Assembly (NCBI RefSeq): GCF_019930585.1
Contig: NZ_CP082839.1
Location: 1,116,001-1,180,000, forward strand
Direction: 5' to 3'
Length of the DNA stretch: 64,000 nt
Origin: Sphingomonas nostoxanthinifaciens
Lineage (GTDB): Bacteria > Pseudomonadota > Alphaproteobacteria > Sphingomonadales > Sphingomonadaceae
Within the stretch, counting starts at the first letter, position 1. Every line of letters starts with the position of its first letter. A program made the position numbers and the translations under genes. Positions 25,499-34,059 of this stretch are shown here, one piece after another. The notes beneath the pieces are model-generated. The model made no database searches, was not told where the DNA came from, and saw only the letters and a list, made by a program, of their open reading frames with translations.

Positions 25499-25867
25499 AT
25501 GAAGATCATTAGAAATATTTCCATTTCACTCGTCGCCATGAGCTTTGCGGCCGGCGCGGTTGCACAGACCGGTTCTGCGGGAACAGCGAGCCCGAGCGGC
25601 GCTCAAAGCGGCGCGACGGGCTCCACGGGCTCAGGCGGCTTGGGCTCGACCGGAACCGGCGCTGGCGGCAAGGGCGGAAGCGGCATGGGCGGAGGTGGTA
25701 TGGGCACCGCCAACAAGGGTAGCGCTGGCATGGGCGCAACCAGCAGCGGCATGCATAAAAAATCCTCGAAGTCGACGGGCTCCAAGGCCAACCACAGGTC
25801 TGGAAGCATGCCGCAGGGCACGGACTCGCTCAGCGAAACGACGACCGACGGCTCGACGCCTCGCTGA
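25499..25867 (+). CDS. Exported Gly/Ser/Thr-rich protein
   Basis: A 122-residue protein with a standard signal peptide (MKIIRNISISLVAMSFAAGA, cleavage near AVAQ). The mature part is low-complexity: Gly/Ser/Thr runs with Gly-Met repeats (residues 57-80, GMGGGGMG) and a basic patch (HKKSSKSTGSKANHRSGS). AGAAAGGATCGTC before the ATG supports the start. Disordered exported proteins like this are frequent in sphingomonads; function unknown. Confidence 0.75.
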   Translation: MKIIRNISISLVAMSFAAGAVAQTGSAGTASPSGAQSGATGSTGSGGLGSTGTGAGGKGGSGMGGGGMGTANKGSAGMGATSSGMHKKSSKSTGSKANHRSGSMPQGTDSLSETTTDGSTPR

Positions 25868-25907
25868 ACTTAACGTCGCCGGCCGTTCCACATGGGATGG
25901 TCGGCGA

Positions 25908-26517
25908 TGATGCTGTCAGATTAAATACACCGCTCGGTGAGGAGAGCTGGGCGGGGGGCTAGATACCTCGTCCTCGCAAGCCACAGAGCCGTTCCGCTAC
26001 TTCAACTCGTCACCCAAGGTGATCCGCCTCGTGGTGATGATGTATGTGCGGTTCCCGCTGTCGCTGCGGAACGTCGAGAACCTGCTATCCGAGCGCGGGA
26101 TCGACATCTGCCATGAGCCGGTGCGACATTGGTGGAAACGCTTCGGTCCGATGTTTGCGGGCAATATCCGTCGGCAGCGGGTGTCTCGCATGCGGAGCTT
26201 CCGCCATTGGCGCTGGCACCTCGACGAGATGTACGTGAAGCTCAACGGTGAGATGGTCTACCTCCGTCGATCACGAGGGCGAGATCCCTCGAAAGCTACG
26301 TCACCAAAGGGCGCGACAAGGGCGCAGCGCTTCGCTTCATGAAGAAGGCGCTAAAGCGCAACGGCTCACCTGAGCGGATCACTACGGATGGTCTAAGATC
26401 CTACCAGGCAGCCATGCGAGAACTCGGTGACGGCAAGCGACAGGAGGTCCGGCGGCATACCAACAACCGCGTGGAGAACAGCCATCTGCCGTCCCGACGA
26501 CGAGAGCGGGCGATGTG
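25908..26517 (+). mobile_element. IS6-family insertion sequence, copy D (mosaic, 3' truncated)
   Basis: The left tip (ATGCTGTCAGATTAAATACA) starts near 25908. Up to about 26335 the sequence is almost that of copy B; from 26338 it switches to the subtype of copy C ([40 protein letters not shown]). The transposase is broken by a one-base loss near 26005, an 8-base deletion plus insertion around 26265-26288, and truncation at 26517. The change of subtype within one copy points to recombination between IS copies. Confidence 0.8.
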
Positions 26518-26714
26518 AGCTGCTGCCGCTTCCGGTCTTAGGATCACTCTCATACTGCTAAGACACCGGCGGACTGACACGTCCTCATATCGCGATGAGC
26601 ATCCGGCAAGGATTGACCAGGCGCCGATCACGCTCCTATTCCCGATGCCGAACTGATGGAGCAATATGCGCGGATCGCGCGAAGCTCTCTGCGTTGCTAA
26701 GAGAGCAGGAGATT

Positions 26715-27269
26715 ATGGCAAGCGGGCTGCTCGGAGCCTTCCTCGATCTACGCTCGGCGCTGCTGCGTTATCTGATGACGCGCGGCGCATCGCCGGATGA
26801 GGCGGAGGACATTCTTCAGGACGTCTCGCTCAAGCTGTCCAGCGACGTGACGGGACCGATCGAACAGCCGCGCGCTTATCTCTATCGCATGACTAACAAT
26901 CATTTCCTGCTGCACCGGCGCACAGCGTGTCGTCGGACGCGCCGCGAGGAGGATTGGGTCGATGCGCGTAGCGGCGATCCGCCCGAGATTGACGATGCAC
27001 CATCAGCCGAAGCACGGCTCATGGCGAGTCAACAGCTAGCGATCCTGCAGCGTGTGCTGGACGGCCTGCCCGAGCGGACCCGGCACATTTTCCGCCGTTT
27101 TCGTGTGGAGGGCGAGCCTCAGCGGCAGATCGCAGCCGATATCGGCATCAGCGTGAGCGCGGTCGAGAAGCACCTCGCCCGCGCCTATGAGGCAATTTTG
27201 GCGACGAGGGTCCAGCTGGATGGGGACATGACCGCCCCGCGGCATCTCAAGGACGAGGGAGGCCTGTGA
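26715..27269 (+). CDS. FecI-type ECF sigma factor
   Basis: A 184-residue ECF sigma factor. Region 2 reads LLRYLMTRGASPDEAEDILQ DVSLKL and region 4 reads RVLDGLPERTRHIFRRFRVE then RQIAADIGISVSAVEKHLAR, both typical of FecI-like factors. ATG 26715 has AGGAG upstream; a longer frame to 26595 runs into the flank of IS copy D. It overlaps fecR by 4 bases and heads a three-gene operon. In this arrangement the anti-sigma factor is held until the TonB receptor binds its ligand. Confidence 0.92.
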   Translation: MASGLLGAFLDLRSALLRYLMTRGASPDEAEDILQDVSLKLSSDVTGPIEQPRAYLYRMTNNHFLLHRRTACRRTRREEDWVDARSGDPPEIDDAPSAEARLMASQQLAILQRVLDGLPERTRHIFRRFRVEGEPQRQIAADIGISVSAVEKHLARAYEAILATRVQLDGDMTAPRHLKDEGGL

Positions 27270-28258
27270 TGGAGTCCGGGATGACGGATAGCCTACGGCT
27301 GCGCGCGATCGAATGGCATATTCGATTGCAACATGGCGACGACGCGACTTGGGAGGCATTCGCGGCTTGGCTGGCCGAAGATTCGGCGCACCAACACGCT
27401 TATGACGAGATCGAGCGCACCGATCTTGCGATCGAGCCGCTCCTCGCCGACGTCGCGTTTCGCGAGGCCGCGAACGATGCCGGCGAACCCGAGGACCTCG
27501 GGGAGAACGGCGTGGCTTCGCACGACCGCTCCGCGGTCCGGCGATGGAGCATCACGGGCGGTGCGCTCGCCGCCGGGATCGCAGCCGCGATCGTCGTCGC
27601 GCCGCAATTCCAATCGAGCCGTTACCGCGTCGAGACCGGCCCAGGCGAACGGCGGGAGTTCGCGCTCGACGCGTCGACGCGGATCATCCTCAACGGCGCG
27701 ACGCGGATGACGCTCGATCACAAGGATCCGCGCTTCGCCGCGCTGGACCGCGGTGAAGCACTTTTCCGCGTGCGGCACGATCCAGCGCGGCCCTTCCGTG
27801 TCCAGGTTGGCGAGGCTCATGTCGAAGATGTCGGCACGGTCTTCGACATCATCCGAGACGGCCGGGAAACTCGGGTCGCGGTTGCCGAAGGCTCGGTCCG
27901 CTATGCGGCGGGAGGGACGTCGACCCCGCTCGGCGCCGGCCAAGCGATCGTTGATCGCGGCGGCGTCGTCCAGCTTGCCGAGGTCTCGCGCGCTGCGGTG
28001 GGCGGGTGGCAAGGGGGTCGCCTGATCTATTCAGGGCAGTCCCTCTCCCAAGTGGCGGCTGATCTCTCGCGCTTTCTCGGCACCGACATCGTCGTGTCCT
28101 CCTTGCTCGCCGACCGCCCCTTTTCTGGGGCGATCGTCCTTGATCCGCGCGCATCCGCGGCGGACCAGAGGCAGCGACTGGCCGTGGCGCTGGACGTCGC
28201 GCTCGAAGTTGGGACACAGGGCTGGACGATGAAGCCACCTGCTCGTGCGGGTCGCTGA
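27266..28258 (+). CDS. FecR-family anti-sigma factor
   Basis: A 330-residue protein. An N-terminal DUF4880 domain (RAIEWHIRLQHGDDATWEAF then DSAHQHAYDEIERTD) should sit in the cytoplasm and hold the sigma factor; one membrane helix (about residues 95-115, ITGGALAAGIAAAIVVAPQF) crosses to the FecR domain (TGPGERREFALDASTRIILN, FRVQVGEAHVEDVGTVFDI). It ends with a short secretin-like part (SLSQVAADLSRFLGTDIVVS). Start GTG overlaps the FecI stop, and its end overlaps the receptor gene by 14 bases. Confidence 0.92.
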   Translation: MMESGMTDSLRLRAIEWHIRLQHGDDATWEAFAAWLAEDSAHQHAYDEIERTDLAIEPLLADVAFREAANDAGEPEDLGENGVASHDRSAVRRWSITGGALAAGIAAAIVVAPQFQSSRYRVETGPGERREFALDASTRIILNGATRMTLDHKDPRFAALDRGEALFRVRHDPARPFRVQVGEAHVEDVGTVFDIIRDGRETRVAVAEGSVRYAAGGTSTPLGAGQAIVDRGGVVQLAEVSRAAVGGWQGGRLIYSGQSLSQVAADLSRFLGTDIVVSSLLADRPFSGAIVLDPRASAADQRQRLAVALDVALEVGTQGWTMKPPARAGR

Positions 28259-30590
28259 TCGGGCGGCGTGCGCAGCGATTGCTTTCGCCCAGCTCAGCCT
28301 GAGCGGCGCCGCTTATGCACGGGACGCCGCTATTCTGCCGGGAAGACTGGGCGACGTGGTTGCCGCGCTCGGCGCACAAACCGGAACGACTATCACCGTT
28401 CCCGACCCTGGGGTCGCGGCGCGCCATTCCTCGGGCGTACGCGTCGTTCTCCAACTGCGCGCAGCACTCGCGCAGGCGCTGAGCGGCGCCGATGCCGAAG
28501 CCGTTTTCTACGACAGCCGGACGGTTCGGATCGTAGCGCGACGGCCCCCGCCGCCTCCGCCGTTCAGGGTCGCACCTGCCCTTGCTCCGGAACCTTCCCC
28601 GGAGATCATCGTCACAGCCAGCAAACAGGCGCTGACGCGAGACACCTATCCGGGCTCCGTCACCCTCACCCAATTGTCGCCCGGCTGGACGACAAGTCAT
28701 GCCGGTGAAGGCACGGCTGCGATCATAAGACTTCTGCCAACACTCGCCTCGACCAATCTCGGCCCGGGCCGCAACAAGCTGTTTATCCGCGGCATTGCCG
28801 ACAGCAGCTTCAATGGGCCGACGCAGTCGACCGTGGGTCAGTATCTCGGCGACGTCCGCCTCACCTACAATGCGCCCGACCCGGATCTCAACCTGTACGA
28901 CATGAAGCGGGTCGAGGTGCTCGTTGGGCCGCAGGGGACCCTATATGGCGCCGGATCGCTGGGTGGTGTCATCCGGCTCGTGCCCAACAGCCCCGACCTG
29001 AGCGCCTTTTCCACCACAATGTCTGCAGGCGTCTCGGCCACCCAGGCCGGCGGCATCGGACGCGATGGCGCAGGTACGCTCAACATTCCGTTGCTCGACG
29101 GTCGGCTTGGCGTCCGCTTCGTTGTGTTTGGAACGCGACAGGCGGGCTATATCGACGACCCCAGTCGAGCGCCCGCAAACATCAACAATACGCTTTCTTA
29201 CGGAGAGCGATTCTCACTGCGCGCGGCCTTGGCGGACTGGACGATCGACCTGGGCTTCGTCGCGCAGAACATTACCGATCAGGACGGCCAATATGTGGTG
29301 CGGGGTGATCCTCCGCTGACCCGTGCGGAGGCGATCGCGCAGCCGTTTCATAACGACTATCGCCTGGGCTATATCACAGTGCGCCACCCGGTCGGCGCTG
29401 GCGAGCTGGTCTCGACCACCTCGGTCGCCCGCCACGACCTGACGACGGTGTTCGACGCGACCGCCCAGGACGGCAACAGCGCACCCGCGCGCTTCGAGGA
29501 AGCCAACGACATTACTCTCATCTCGCACGAAACGCGGCTGTCGGGCGGCGGCGGCCGGGCACCGTGGGTCGGCGGCGTCACTGCGTTGTTCAGTTCCAGC
29601 ATGCTGTCGCGCACGCTCGGGCCACTCGCCGAGCAACAACGCATCGCCGGCGTCGTCAACATTCAGGCGGAGGCCGCACTGTTCGGTCAGATGTCACGAC
29701 CGCTCGGACGGACGCTGACTGGCACGATCGGCGGCCGAATCACTTTCGCGAACAGCACCGGCATCCTCATCAACGAAAAGGCTGCTCTTGGCGAACATTC
29801 GTCGCGCGATACCCTGCGCTTTTCCAGCACGCTCGCGCTCGACTGGCATCCCGGCGGCCCACTTTCCGCGTTCTTCCACTATCAGCAGGGTTATCGTGCT
29901 GGTGGGCTCGCGGTGGCGCCATCCGGTTCAGGGATCGCCAGCCAGCGCTTCACGACCGACGCGCTCAACATGAACGAGCTCGGCTTGCGGTTGGGAGACG
30001 AGGCTCGCGATCACTTGTCACTCCGTGCGGCCTTATTCTACGCGGACTGGAACGACATCCAGGCCGATCTCGTCGATAGCGCGGGCTTGCCCTATACCTC
30101 CAATGTCGGGCGGGGACGGTTGTTTGGGCTCGACGGCCAGTTCACTTGGCAGCTCTCACCTGGGCTGACCCTGCGAATGGCGGCATTCCTCAACGACAGC
30201 CGTCTCGTCAGGCCCGCGGCGGCATTCGCGACGAGCGGCGAACAGAGCCTGCCGAATATAGCGCATGGCGGCGCGCGCATTAGTCTAGACTGGCGACGCG
30301 AGATCAGCGATCGGGCAAACCTAAGCGGCAGCTTTTCGGTCCGGTATGTCGGCAAATCGCGGCTTGGGGTCGGGCCCTATCTCGACATCCCGCAAGGTGG
30401 TTACGCCGTCACTGCAGCCGGGGTCCGGGTCGACTTCGCGCAGGTTGGCGTCGCGCTTGACCTAAATAATCTCGCCAACATCCGCGCCAACAGCTTTGCG
30501 TTCGGCAATCCCTTTACCGTCGGCGAGCGTGATCAAATGACTCCGCTCAAGCCCCGGACGATCCGGCTCGGCCTCAACGCGCGCTTTTGA
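28245..30590 (+). CDS. TonB-dependent outer-membrane receptor with STN signalling domain
   Basis: A 781-residue receptor. Signal peptide to about residue 26; an STN domain (residues ~30-95, RLGDVVAALGAQTGTTITVP) for signalling to FecR; a Pro-rich linker; TonB box region EIIVTASK; plug domain (RNKLFIRGIADSSFNGPTQS, VEVLVGPQGTLYGAGSLGG); and a 22-strand barrel ending in Phe (IRLGLNARF). With fecI and fecR immediately upstream and overlapping, it forms a complete surface-signalling unit. The ligand is unknown; iron-siderophore or another scarce substrate is usual. GTG start. Confidence 0.93.
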   Translation: MRVADRAACAAIAFAQLSLSGAAYARDAAILPGRLGDVVAALGAQTGTTITVPDPGVAARHSSGVRVVLQLRAALAQALSGADAEAVFYDSRTVRIVARRPPPPPPFRVAPALAPEPSPEIIVTASKQALTRDTYPGSVTLTQLSPGWTTSHAGEGTAAIIRLLPTLASTNLGPGRNKLFIRGIADSSFNGPTQSTVGQYLGDVRLTYNAPDPDLNLYDMKRVEVLVGPQGTLYGAGSLGGVIRLVPNSPDLSAFSTTMSAGVSATQAGGIGRDGAGTLNIPLLDGRLGVRFVVFGTRQAGYIDDPSRAPANINNTLSYGERFSLRAALADWTIDLGFVAQNITDQDGQYVVRGDPPLTRAEAIAQPFHNDYRLGYITVRHPVGAGELVSTTSVARHDLTTVFDATAQDGNSAPARFEEANDITLISHETRLSGGGGRAPWVGGVTALFSSSMLSRTLGPLAEQQRIAGVVNIQAEAALFGQMSRPLGRTLTGTIGGRITFANSTGILINEKAALGEHSSRDTLRFSSTLALDWHPGGPLSAFFHYQQGYRAGGLAVAPSGSGIASQRFTTDALNMNELGLRLGDEARDHLSLRAALFYADWNDIQADLVDSAGLPYTSNVGRGRLFGLDGQFTWQLSPGLTLRMAAFLNDSRLVRPAAAFATSGEQSLPNIAHGGARISLDWRREISDRANLSGSFSVRYVGKSRLGVGPYLDIPQGGYAVTAAGVRVDFAQVGVALDLNNLANIRANSFAFGNPFTVGERDQMTPLKPRTIRLGLNARF

Positions 30591-30612
30591 CGCCCTTCGC
30601 ACAAGCGGCGGA

Positions 30613-30921
30613 CTATTGGCCGCGCGGATCAGCCTCGGGCTGGTCTACCCGCTCGAAATAGATCGGTACGCCATCGGCACCGCGGCAGTCGCCGCTGCGC
30701 CGCCCGCAAGCGTCTCCCATCTGCCTGTCGCGTTGTGCGGCTTTGCGCATCCTGCGACCGCCGTTGCGGTCAGCCTCGTCCTGGCTGGTGGTAGTCCAGT
30801 CGATTGCCTTCGACGTTGCCTTTACCGGGAGCGTGGCGACGTCCCAGGCGACGCAACCCCCTAGCGGAAGCGGCAATGCGGCGGTCACCAGAACGAGACC
30901 GGGCGACAGGCCATTGCTCAT
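30613..30921 (-). CDS. Small lipoprotein
   Basis: A 102-residue protein with a lipoprotein signal: hydrophobic GLVLVTAALPLPLGGC, in which LGGC is the lipobox and Cys about residue 23. The mature part has VATLPVKATSKAIDWTTTSQ DEADRN followed by a basic region, a pattern seen in sphingomonad lipoproteins of unknown function. ATG 30921 is chosen because it places the signal at the N-terminus; ATG 30990 is also in frame. It ends 22 bp from the convergent receptor gene. Confidence 0.7.
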   Translation of the reverse strand: MSNGLSPGLVLVTAALPLPLGGCVAWDVATLPVKATSKAIDWTTTSQDEADRNGGRRMRKAAQRDRQMGDACGRRSGDCRGADGVPIYFERVDQPEADPRGQ

Positions 30922-31070
30922 CGATCGGGTCGCGGCGGATACGATGGCCGCGACAATCGATGGTTGTGAGGAATGTTGGGTTGATTTCATCGTCGGAAGC
31001 CTTTCGCTGTCTGTGAGACACCGCTGCGGCTGGTACGGCGAAGACCCGCGCCACCGATTGAGTATCTTCG

Positions 31071-31099
31071 CCGCCCCGGCCGGAGTTTGGCCGGGGCGG
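31071..31099 (-). terminator. Strong hairpin after the beta-barrel gene
   Basis: CCGCCCCGGCC and GGCCGGGGCGG form a perfect 11-bp stem with a 7-base loop, 21 bp beyond the stop of the outer-membrane protein gene. No T-tract follows on either strand, but its position suits termination or mRNA protection. Confidence 0.6.
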
Positions 31100-31119
31100 T
31101 AGCGGAACCTGTCTGTTCC

Positions 31120-31818
31120 TCAGAACGTGTAGCGTACGCCGACCAGACCGGAGAGGCTCGAAAGCTTGGGCTTGAAGGTCGTGTCGACGCCCAGGTTCTC
31201 GCCCTTGAACTTCATGCCGCTGATCCGCGTATAGCGACCGCCCACCTCGAGCGTGGTGTGAGGCGCGACGTTCAAGCCAACGCCCGCATCGGCATGGAGC
31301 AGGAGGCCATATTTTTTGCCATTGAAGCTGCTTGAGTTGCCGGAGACGGTGTCGATGCTCGACAGGTTTGACTCTACCCGCGCGATGCCCGCACCGCCGC
31401 CGATATAAGGTGTAACGAGACGGCTTACGGGGATATCGACGAAGCCGGAGAGAAGAACGCTGAAGACTTTCGCGCGTCCGGCGGAAGAGACGCCGTCGCC
31501 GCTCGACTTGTTACGATCGAGCTTGAGATCCGAGTAACCGATCGTCTGCTCAAGCCGGAACATTCCGAAATCATAACCGCCGCCAATCTCGCCGGTCAGC
31601 CCGGCCTTGTACTTGGCGTCCTTCTTGAGAACCGATGAATCGATATCGAGCTTGCCTTTGTTGGCGACGGTTCCACCGACACGGCCGACGACATAGAACC
31701 CTTTAGTCGGGCCTGCGTGATCGTCAGTGGAACCTGCGTCCGACTGAGCGATGGCGGGCCCCGCCGCTGACAAGGTGAGAAACACGGCTATCATCGTGCG
31801 CGAGGTAAGCTGCAACAT
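31120..31818 (-). CDS. Outer-membrane beta-barrel protein (OmpA/opacity-like)
   Basis: A 232-residue protein from ATG 31818: signal peptide (SRTMIAVFLTLSAAGPAIAQ), then alternating beta strands (GFYVVGRVGGTVANKG, GLTGEIGGGYDFGMFRLEQT, VTPYIGGGAGIARVESNL, LGVDTTFKPKLSSLSGLVG) and the terminal aromatic VRYTF required for barrel assembly. It resembles 8-stranded surface proteins of the opacity/OmpA-like group. Role: envelope protein of unknown specificity. Confidence 0.85.
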   Translation of the reverse strand: MLQLTSRTMIAVFLTLSAAGPAIAQSDAGSTDDHAGPTKGFYVVGRVGGTVANKGKLDIDSSVLKKDAKYKAGLTGEIGGGYDFGMFRLEQTIGYSDLKLDRNKSSGDGVSSAGRAKVFSVLLSGFVDIPVSRLVTPYIGGGAGIARVESNLSSIDTVSGNSSSFNGKKYGLLLHADAGVGLNVAPHTTLEVGGRYTRISGMKFKGENLGVDTTFKPKLSSLSGLVGVRYTF

Positions 31819-31899
31819 GTATGTCCTTTCGGCGGATCTGCCGATCCGAAGGGAGCGGCTTCCGACCTGAGACACCGTGAACCGGGCATCGCCTCATCA

Positions 31900-32112
31900 G
31901 GCGCTGTTAGAACCAATTCCCCTCGCTATAGACGGGGGCTAAGCTTGCGGAATGCGCTGCTACAAGCCCCGGTCCGCGAGCCCTTTTCGCTACTTCACTC
32001 CTCGCCTGAGGTGATCCGGCTGGTGGGCCTGACGTATGTGCGGTTCCCACTATCGCTGCGGAACATCGAGGATCTGCTGTTCGAGCGCGGGATGGATGTG
32101 AGCCACGAGACG
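31900..32112 (+). mobile_element. IS6-family insertion sequence, copy E (5' fragment)
   Basis: The left tip (GGCGCTGTTAGAACCAATTC) begins at 31900. The start of the transposase, from an ATG at 31951 reading [20 protein letters not shown], is frameshifted, then [20 protein letters not shown] and [15 protein letters not shown] follow in another frame. Homology stops at about 32112, where an IS3-family fragment begins directly. Only the left quarter is left. Confidence 0.75.
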
Positions 32113-32212
32113 ATCTGTTCGCCCGACACGGACCGCCCGTGCATATCAGATCCGATAACGGCGCAGAATTTACCGCCAATGTTGTGCGCGAGTGGCTCGG
32201 TCGGATCACCCC
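32113..32212 (+). pseudogene. IS3-family transposase OrfB fragment
   Basis: The + strand reads PVHIRSDNGAEFTANVVREW LGRI, containing the second catalytic Asp region (SDNGxEF) of IS3-family OrfB integrase cores. The fragment is directly fused to IS6-family copy E and fades after about 100 bp, so two unrelated elements recombined or deleted into each other here. Confidence 0.7.
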
Positions 32213-32397
32213 AGCAGGGCGACCATGTTCGCCGGGACCCTAACTTACCAGGCGAACCACCCTAGCAGGGCAGGCCACCGCTGACCCACTTCTCGTTCTG
32301 ATTCCGAAACTTTTGGGTGTTGGGTAGCTCTCATTCGACCGGATGGCTCGAACCTTGGGCTTTTGCGTTGTGTCGGCCTTAGGAAGGGAGCCATGCA

Positions 32398-32691
32398 ATG
32401 AAGACATTCCTTATTGCCGCCGTCGTCGCGTCCATCACTACCGGAGCTGCGCAAGCCGGATCTCATAATCCGGCGATCAAGGACCCCAAGGTCGGTGAGA
32501 CCTCGGTCGCCGCGAAAGGCGCAAATTCCTTCACGGAATCCCAGGCCAAAGGCCGGATCGAGAAGGCCGGCTATACCAACGTCAGCAAGCTCGTGAAAAA
32601 TCCCAACGGCGTTTGGCAGGGCTCGGCGACCAAGGACGGACAGAACGTCCTGATCGGCCTCGACTATCGCGGCAACGTCATCACCCGCTGA
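32398..32691 (+). CDS. Exported PepSY-like small protein
   Basis: A 97-residue protein with a signal peptide (MKTFLIAAVVASITTGAAQA). The mature part reads ANSFTESQAKGRIEKAGYTN VSKLVKNPNGVWQG then GLDYRGNVITR, a helix followed by a beta meander as in PepSY-type domains. The family is periplasmic and widespread in sphingomonads, with unknown function. AGGAAGGGAGCC precedes the ATG. It is followed at 24 bp by the general-stress-like gene. Confidence 0.8.
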   Translation: MKTFLIAAVVASITTGAAQAGSHNPAIKDPKVGETSVAAKGANSFTESQAKGRIEKAGYTNVSKLVKNPNGVWQGSATKDGQNVLIGLDYRGNVITR

Positions 32692-32715
32692 GCTTTAAGA
32701 CCATAGGAGAGTAGC

Positions 32716-33336
32716 ATGTCGAAGACCGTAAGCCGCCTGTTCGATCATTATTCGGACGCGACCAACGCTGTGGCAGATGTCGAAGCGCTCGGCATCCCGC
32801 ACGACGATATCAGCCTCGTGGCCAACAATGCCCATGGCCAGCATGGCACGCAGGACCATGAGGGCGTCAACGAGCACGGCGATGTGTCCCGTGGCGTATC
32901 GGCGGGCGCGGTCCTGGGCGGCGCGGGCGGCCTGCTGGCCGGTTTAGGGCTGCTGGCAATTCCGGGTCTGGGTCCAATCGTCGCCGCTGGGTGGTTGGCC
33001 GCGACAGCTGCAGGCGCCGGTATCGGCGCGGCTGGTGGAGCTGCGACCGGCTCGATCGTCGGCGCGCTGAAGAATGCCGGCCATAGCGACGAGGAAGCTC
33101 ATTTCTATTCGGAAGGTGTTCGCCGTGGCGGCACGCTGGTTAGCGTCAAGGCGCCTGACGGCCAAGTCGCCTATGTCGAGGAAACGCTGGATCGGAACAA
33201 GTCGGTCGACGTCGCGACGCGCCATGCCGCATATCGTGAAGCCGGCTGGGAACGCTTTGACGAGGCCGCCTCGCCCTACACTACTGAGGAAATCGAGCGG
33301 GAGCGGGCGCCTTACGCTCCGACGGCGCGCTACTGA
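32716..33336 (+). CDS. General stress protein (YflT-like, Gly-rich helical)
   Basis: A 206-residue protein. The N-terminus (SKTVSRLFDHYSDATNAVAD then DDISLVANN) is the alpha/beta YflT-like general-stress fold. The centre is a Gly/Ala-rich hydrophobic stretch (about 60-115, GGAGGLLAGLGLLAIPGLGP, GWLAATAAGAGIGAAGGAAT) that could insert in or lie on a membrane, and the C-terminus has SVKAPDGQVAYVEETLDRNK. Related proteins are induced by osmotic, cold and desiccation stress. Confidence 0.82.
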   Translation: MSKTVSRLFDHYSDATNAVADVEALGIPHDDISLVANNAHGQHGTQDHEGVNEHGDVSRGVSAGAVLGGAGGLLAGLGLLAIPGLGPIVAAGWLAATAAGAGIGAAGGAATGSIVGALKNAGHSDEEAHFYSEGVRRGGTLVSVKAPDGQVAYVEETLDRNKSVDVATRHAAYREAGWERFDEAASPYTTEEIERERAPYAPTARY

Positions 33337-33344
33337 TGCGAAAA

Positions 33345-33367
33345 GCCGGGCGGCAGCGCCGCCCGGC
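33345..33367 (+). terminator. Hairpin terminator
   Basis: GCCGGGCGG and CCGCCCGGC pair around CAGCG, 8 bp after the stop of the stress protein. No T-tract is present, so termination is inferred from position. Confidence 0.6.
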
Positions 33368-33447
33368 CATATCGATCTACGGCAGATAGCAGAAGCCCCG
33401 GCCCGGAAGGTCCGAGGCGACGCTTTTCAGTCAGAAAGGATTGCGTC

Positions 33448-33630
33448 TTAGATCTTGTCGCCGAGAGCGCCTTTTACGCTGCCTTTCACGTCCTGACCCG
33501 TGCCCTTCAGCTGCTGGGCATCGCCCTTGGCTTCGAGATCGGCGTTGCCGGTCGCCTTGCCAGCCGCTTCCTTGACACCGCCAGCCAGCTTGTTGCCGGC
33601 AGCCTTCAGCTTGTCAGTGGTCTCGCCCAT
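33448..33630 (-). CDS. CsbD-family stress protein
   Basis: A 60-residue protein: MGETTDKLKAAGNKLAGGVK, EAAGKATGNADLEAKGDAQQ and LKGTGQDVKGSVKGALGD, the full CsbD-like domain. Members are small, disordered or helical proteins of the general stress response. ATG 33630 fits the family length; in-frame ATGs at 33645 and 33642 would add 4-5 residues. An EcfG-like promoter (33672-33697) lies upstream. Confidence 0.92.
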   Translation of the reverse strand: MGETTDKLKAAGNKLAGGVKEAAGKATGNADLEAKGDAQQLKGTGQDVKGSVKGALGDKI

Positions 33631-33671
33631 GATCGTCTCCATCATCGGCGGCGAATCGCCGCGTCGGGATA

Positions 33672-33697
33672 CAACTGTTGGGCGGGCGGTGCCGTTC
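33672..33697 (-). promoter_or_regulatory. EcfG-type (general stress) promoter of the CsbD gene
   Basis: On the minus strand GGAAC (33697-33693) is followed after 17 bases by AGTT (33675-33672). The EcfG sigma factor consensus of alphaproteobacteria is GGAAC-N16/17-CGTT, so only one base of the -10 differs. It ends about 40 bp before the CsbD start. Confidence 0.65.
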
Positions 33698-33782
33698 CTA
33701 TACCGTCATGTGGTCGTCACGTCTAGCGAAGTCCGTTCTGCGGCCTTCGCCCCACTCGCCTTATCTGTAAACAGTCGCTCGG

Positions 33783-33861
33783 ATGCTGTCAGACCAAATG
33801 CACCGCTCGGTAAGGAGGGCTGGGTAGGGGGGGCTAGATGCCTCGTCCTTGCAAGCCACGC
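33783..33861 (+). mobile_element. IS6-family insertion sequence, copy F (left-end scrap)
   Basis: The tip GATGCTGTCAGACCAAATGC through ATGCCTCGTCCTTGCAAGCC matches the first 78 bp of copies B and D, including the transposase start codon. Nothing further of the element remains. The following 140 bp to the next gene hold no recognisable frame. Confidence 0.75.
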
Positions 33862-34059
33862 GGTGGCGGCAGGTGAAGCTGCTCGCGAAAGAGCGCTCCG
33901 GCAAAAAATAAATGAGCGGCTGCTTGTCTGATACAGCCATCCGCGCTGAGTGGCCGACGACGGGCCGAGCTCGCCGACGCGTACCGATTTGGTCGAGGCG
34001 GTATATTGCGGCCTTCCTGCGGGTTCGTTCGAAAAGGGGCTGACGACCGACGGAGGACG

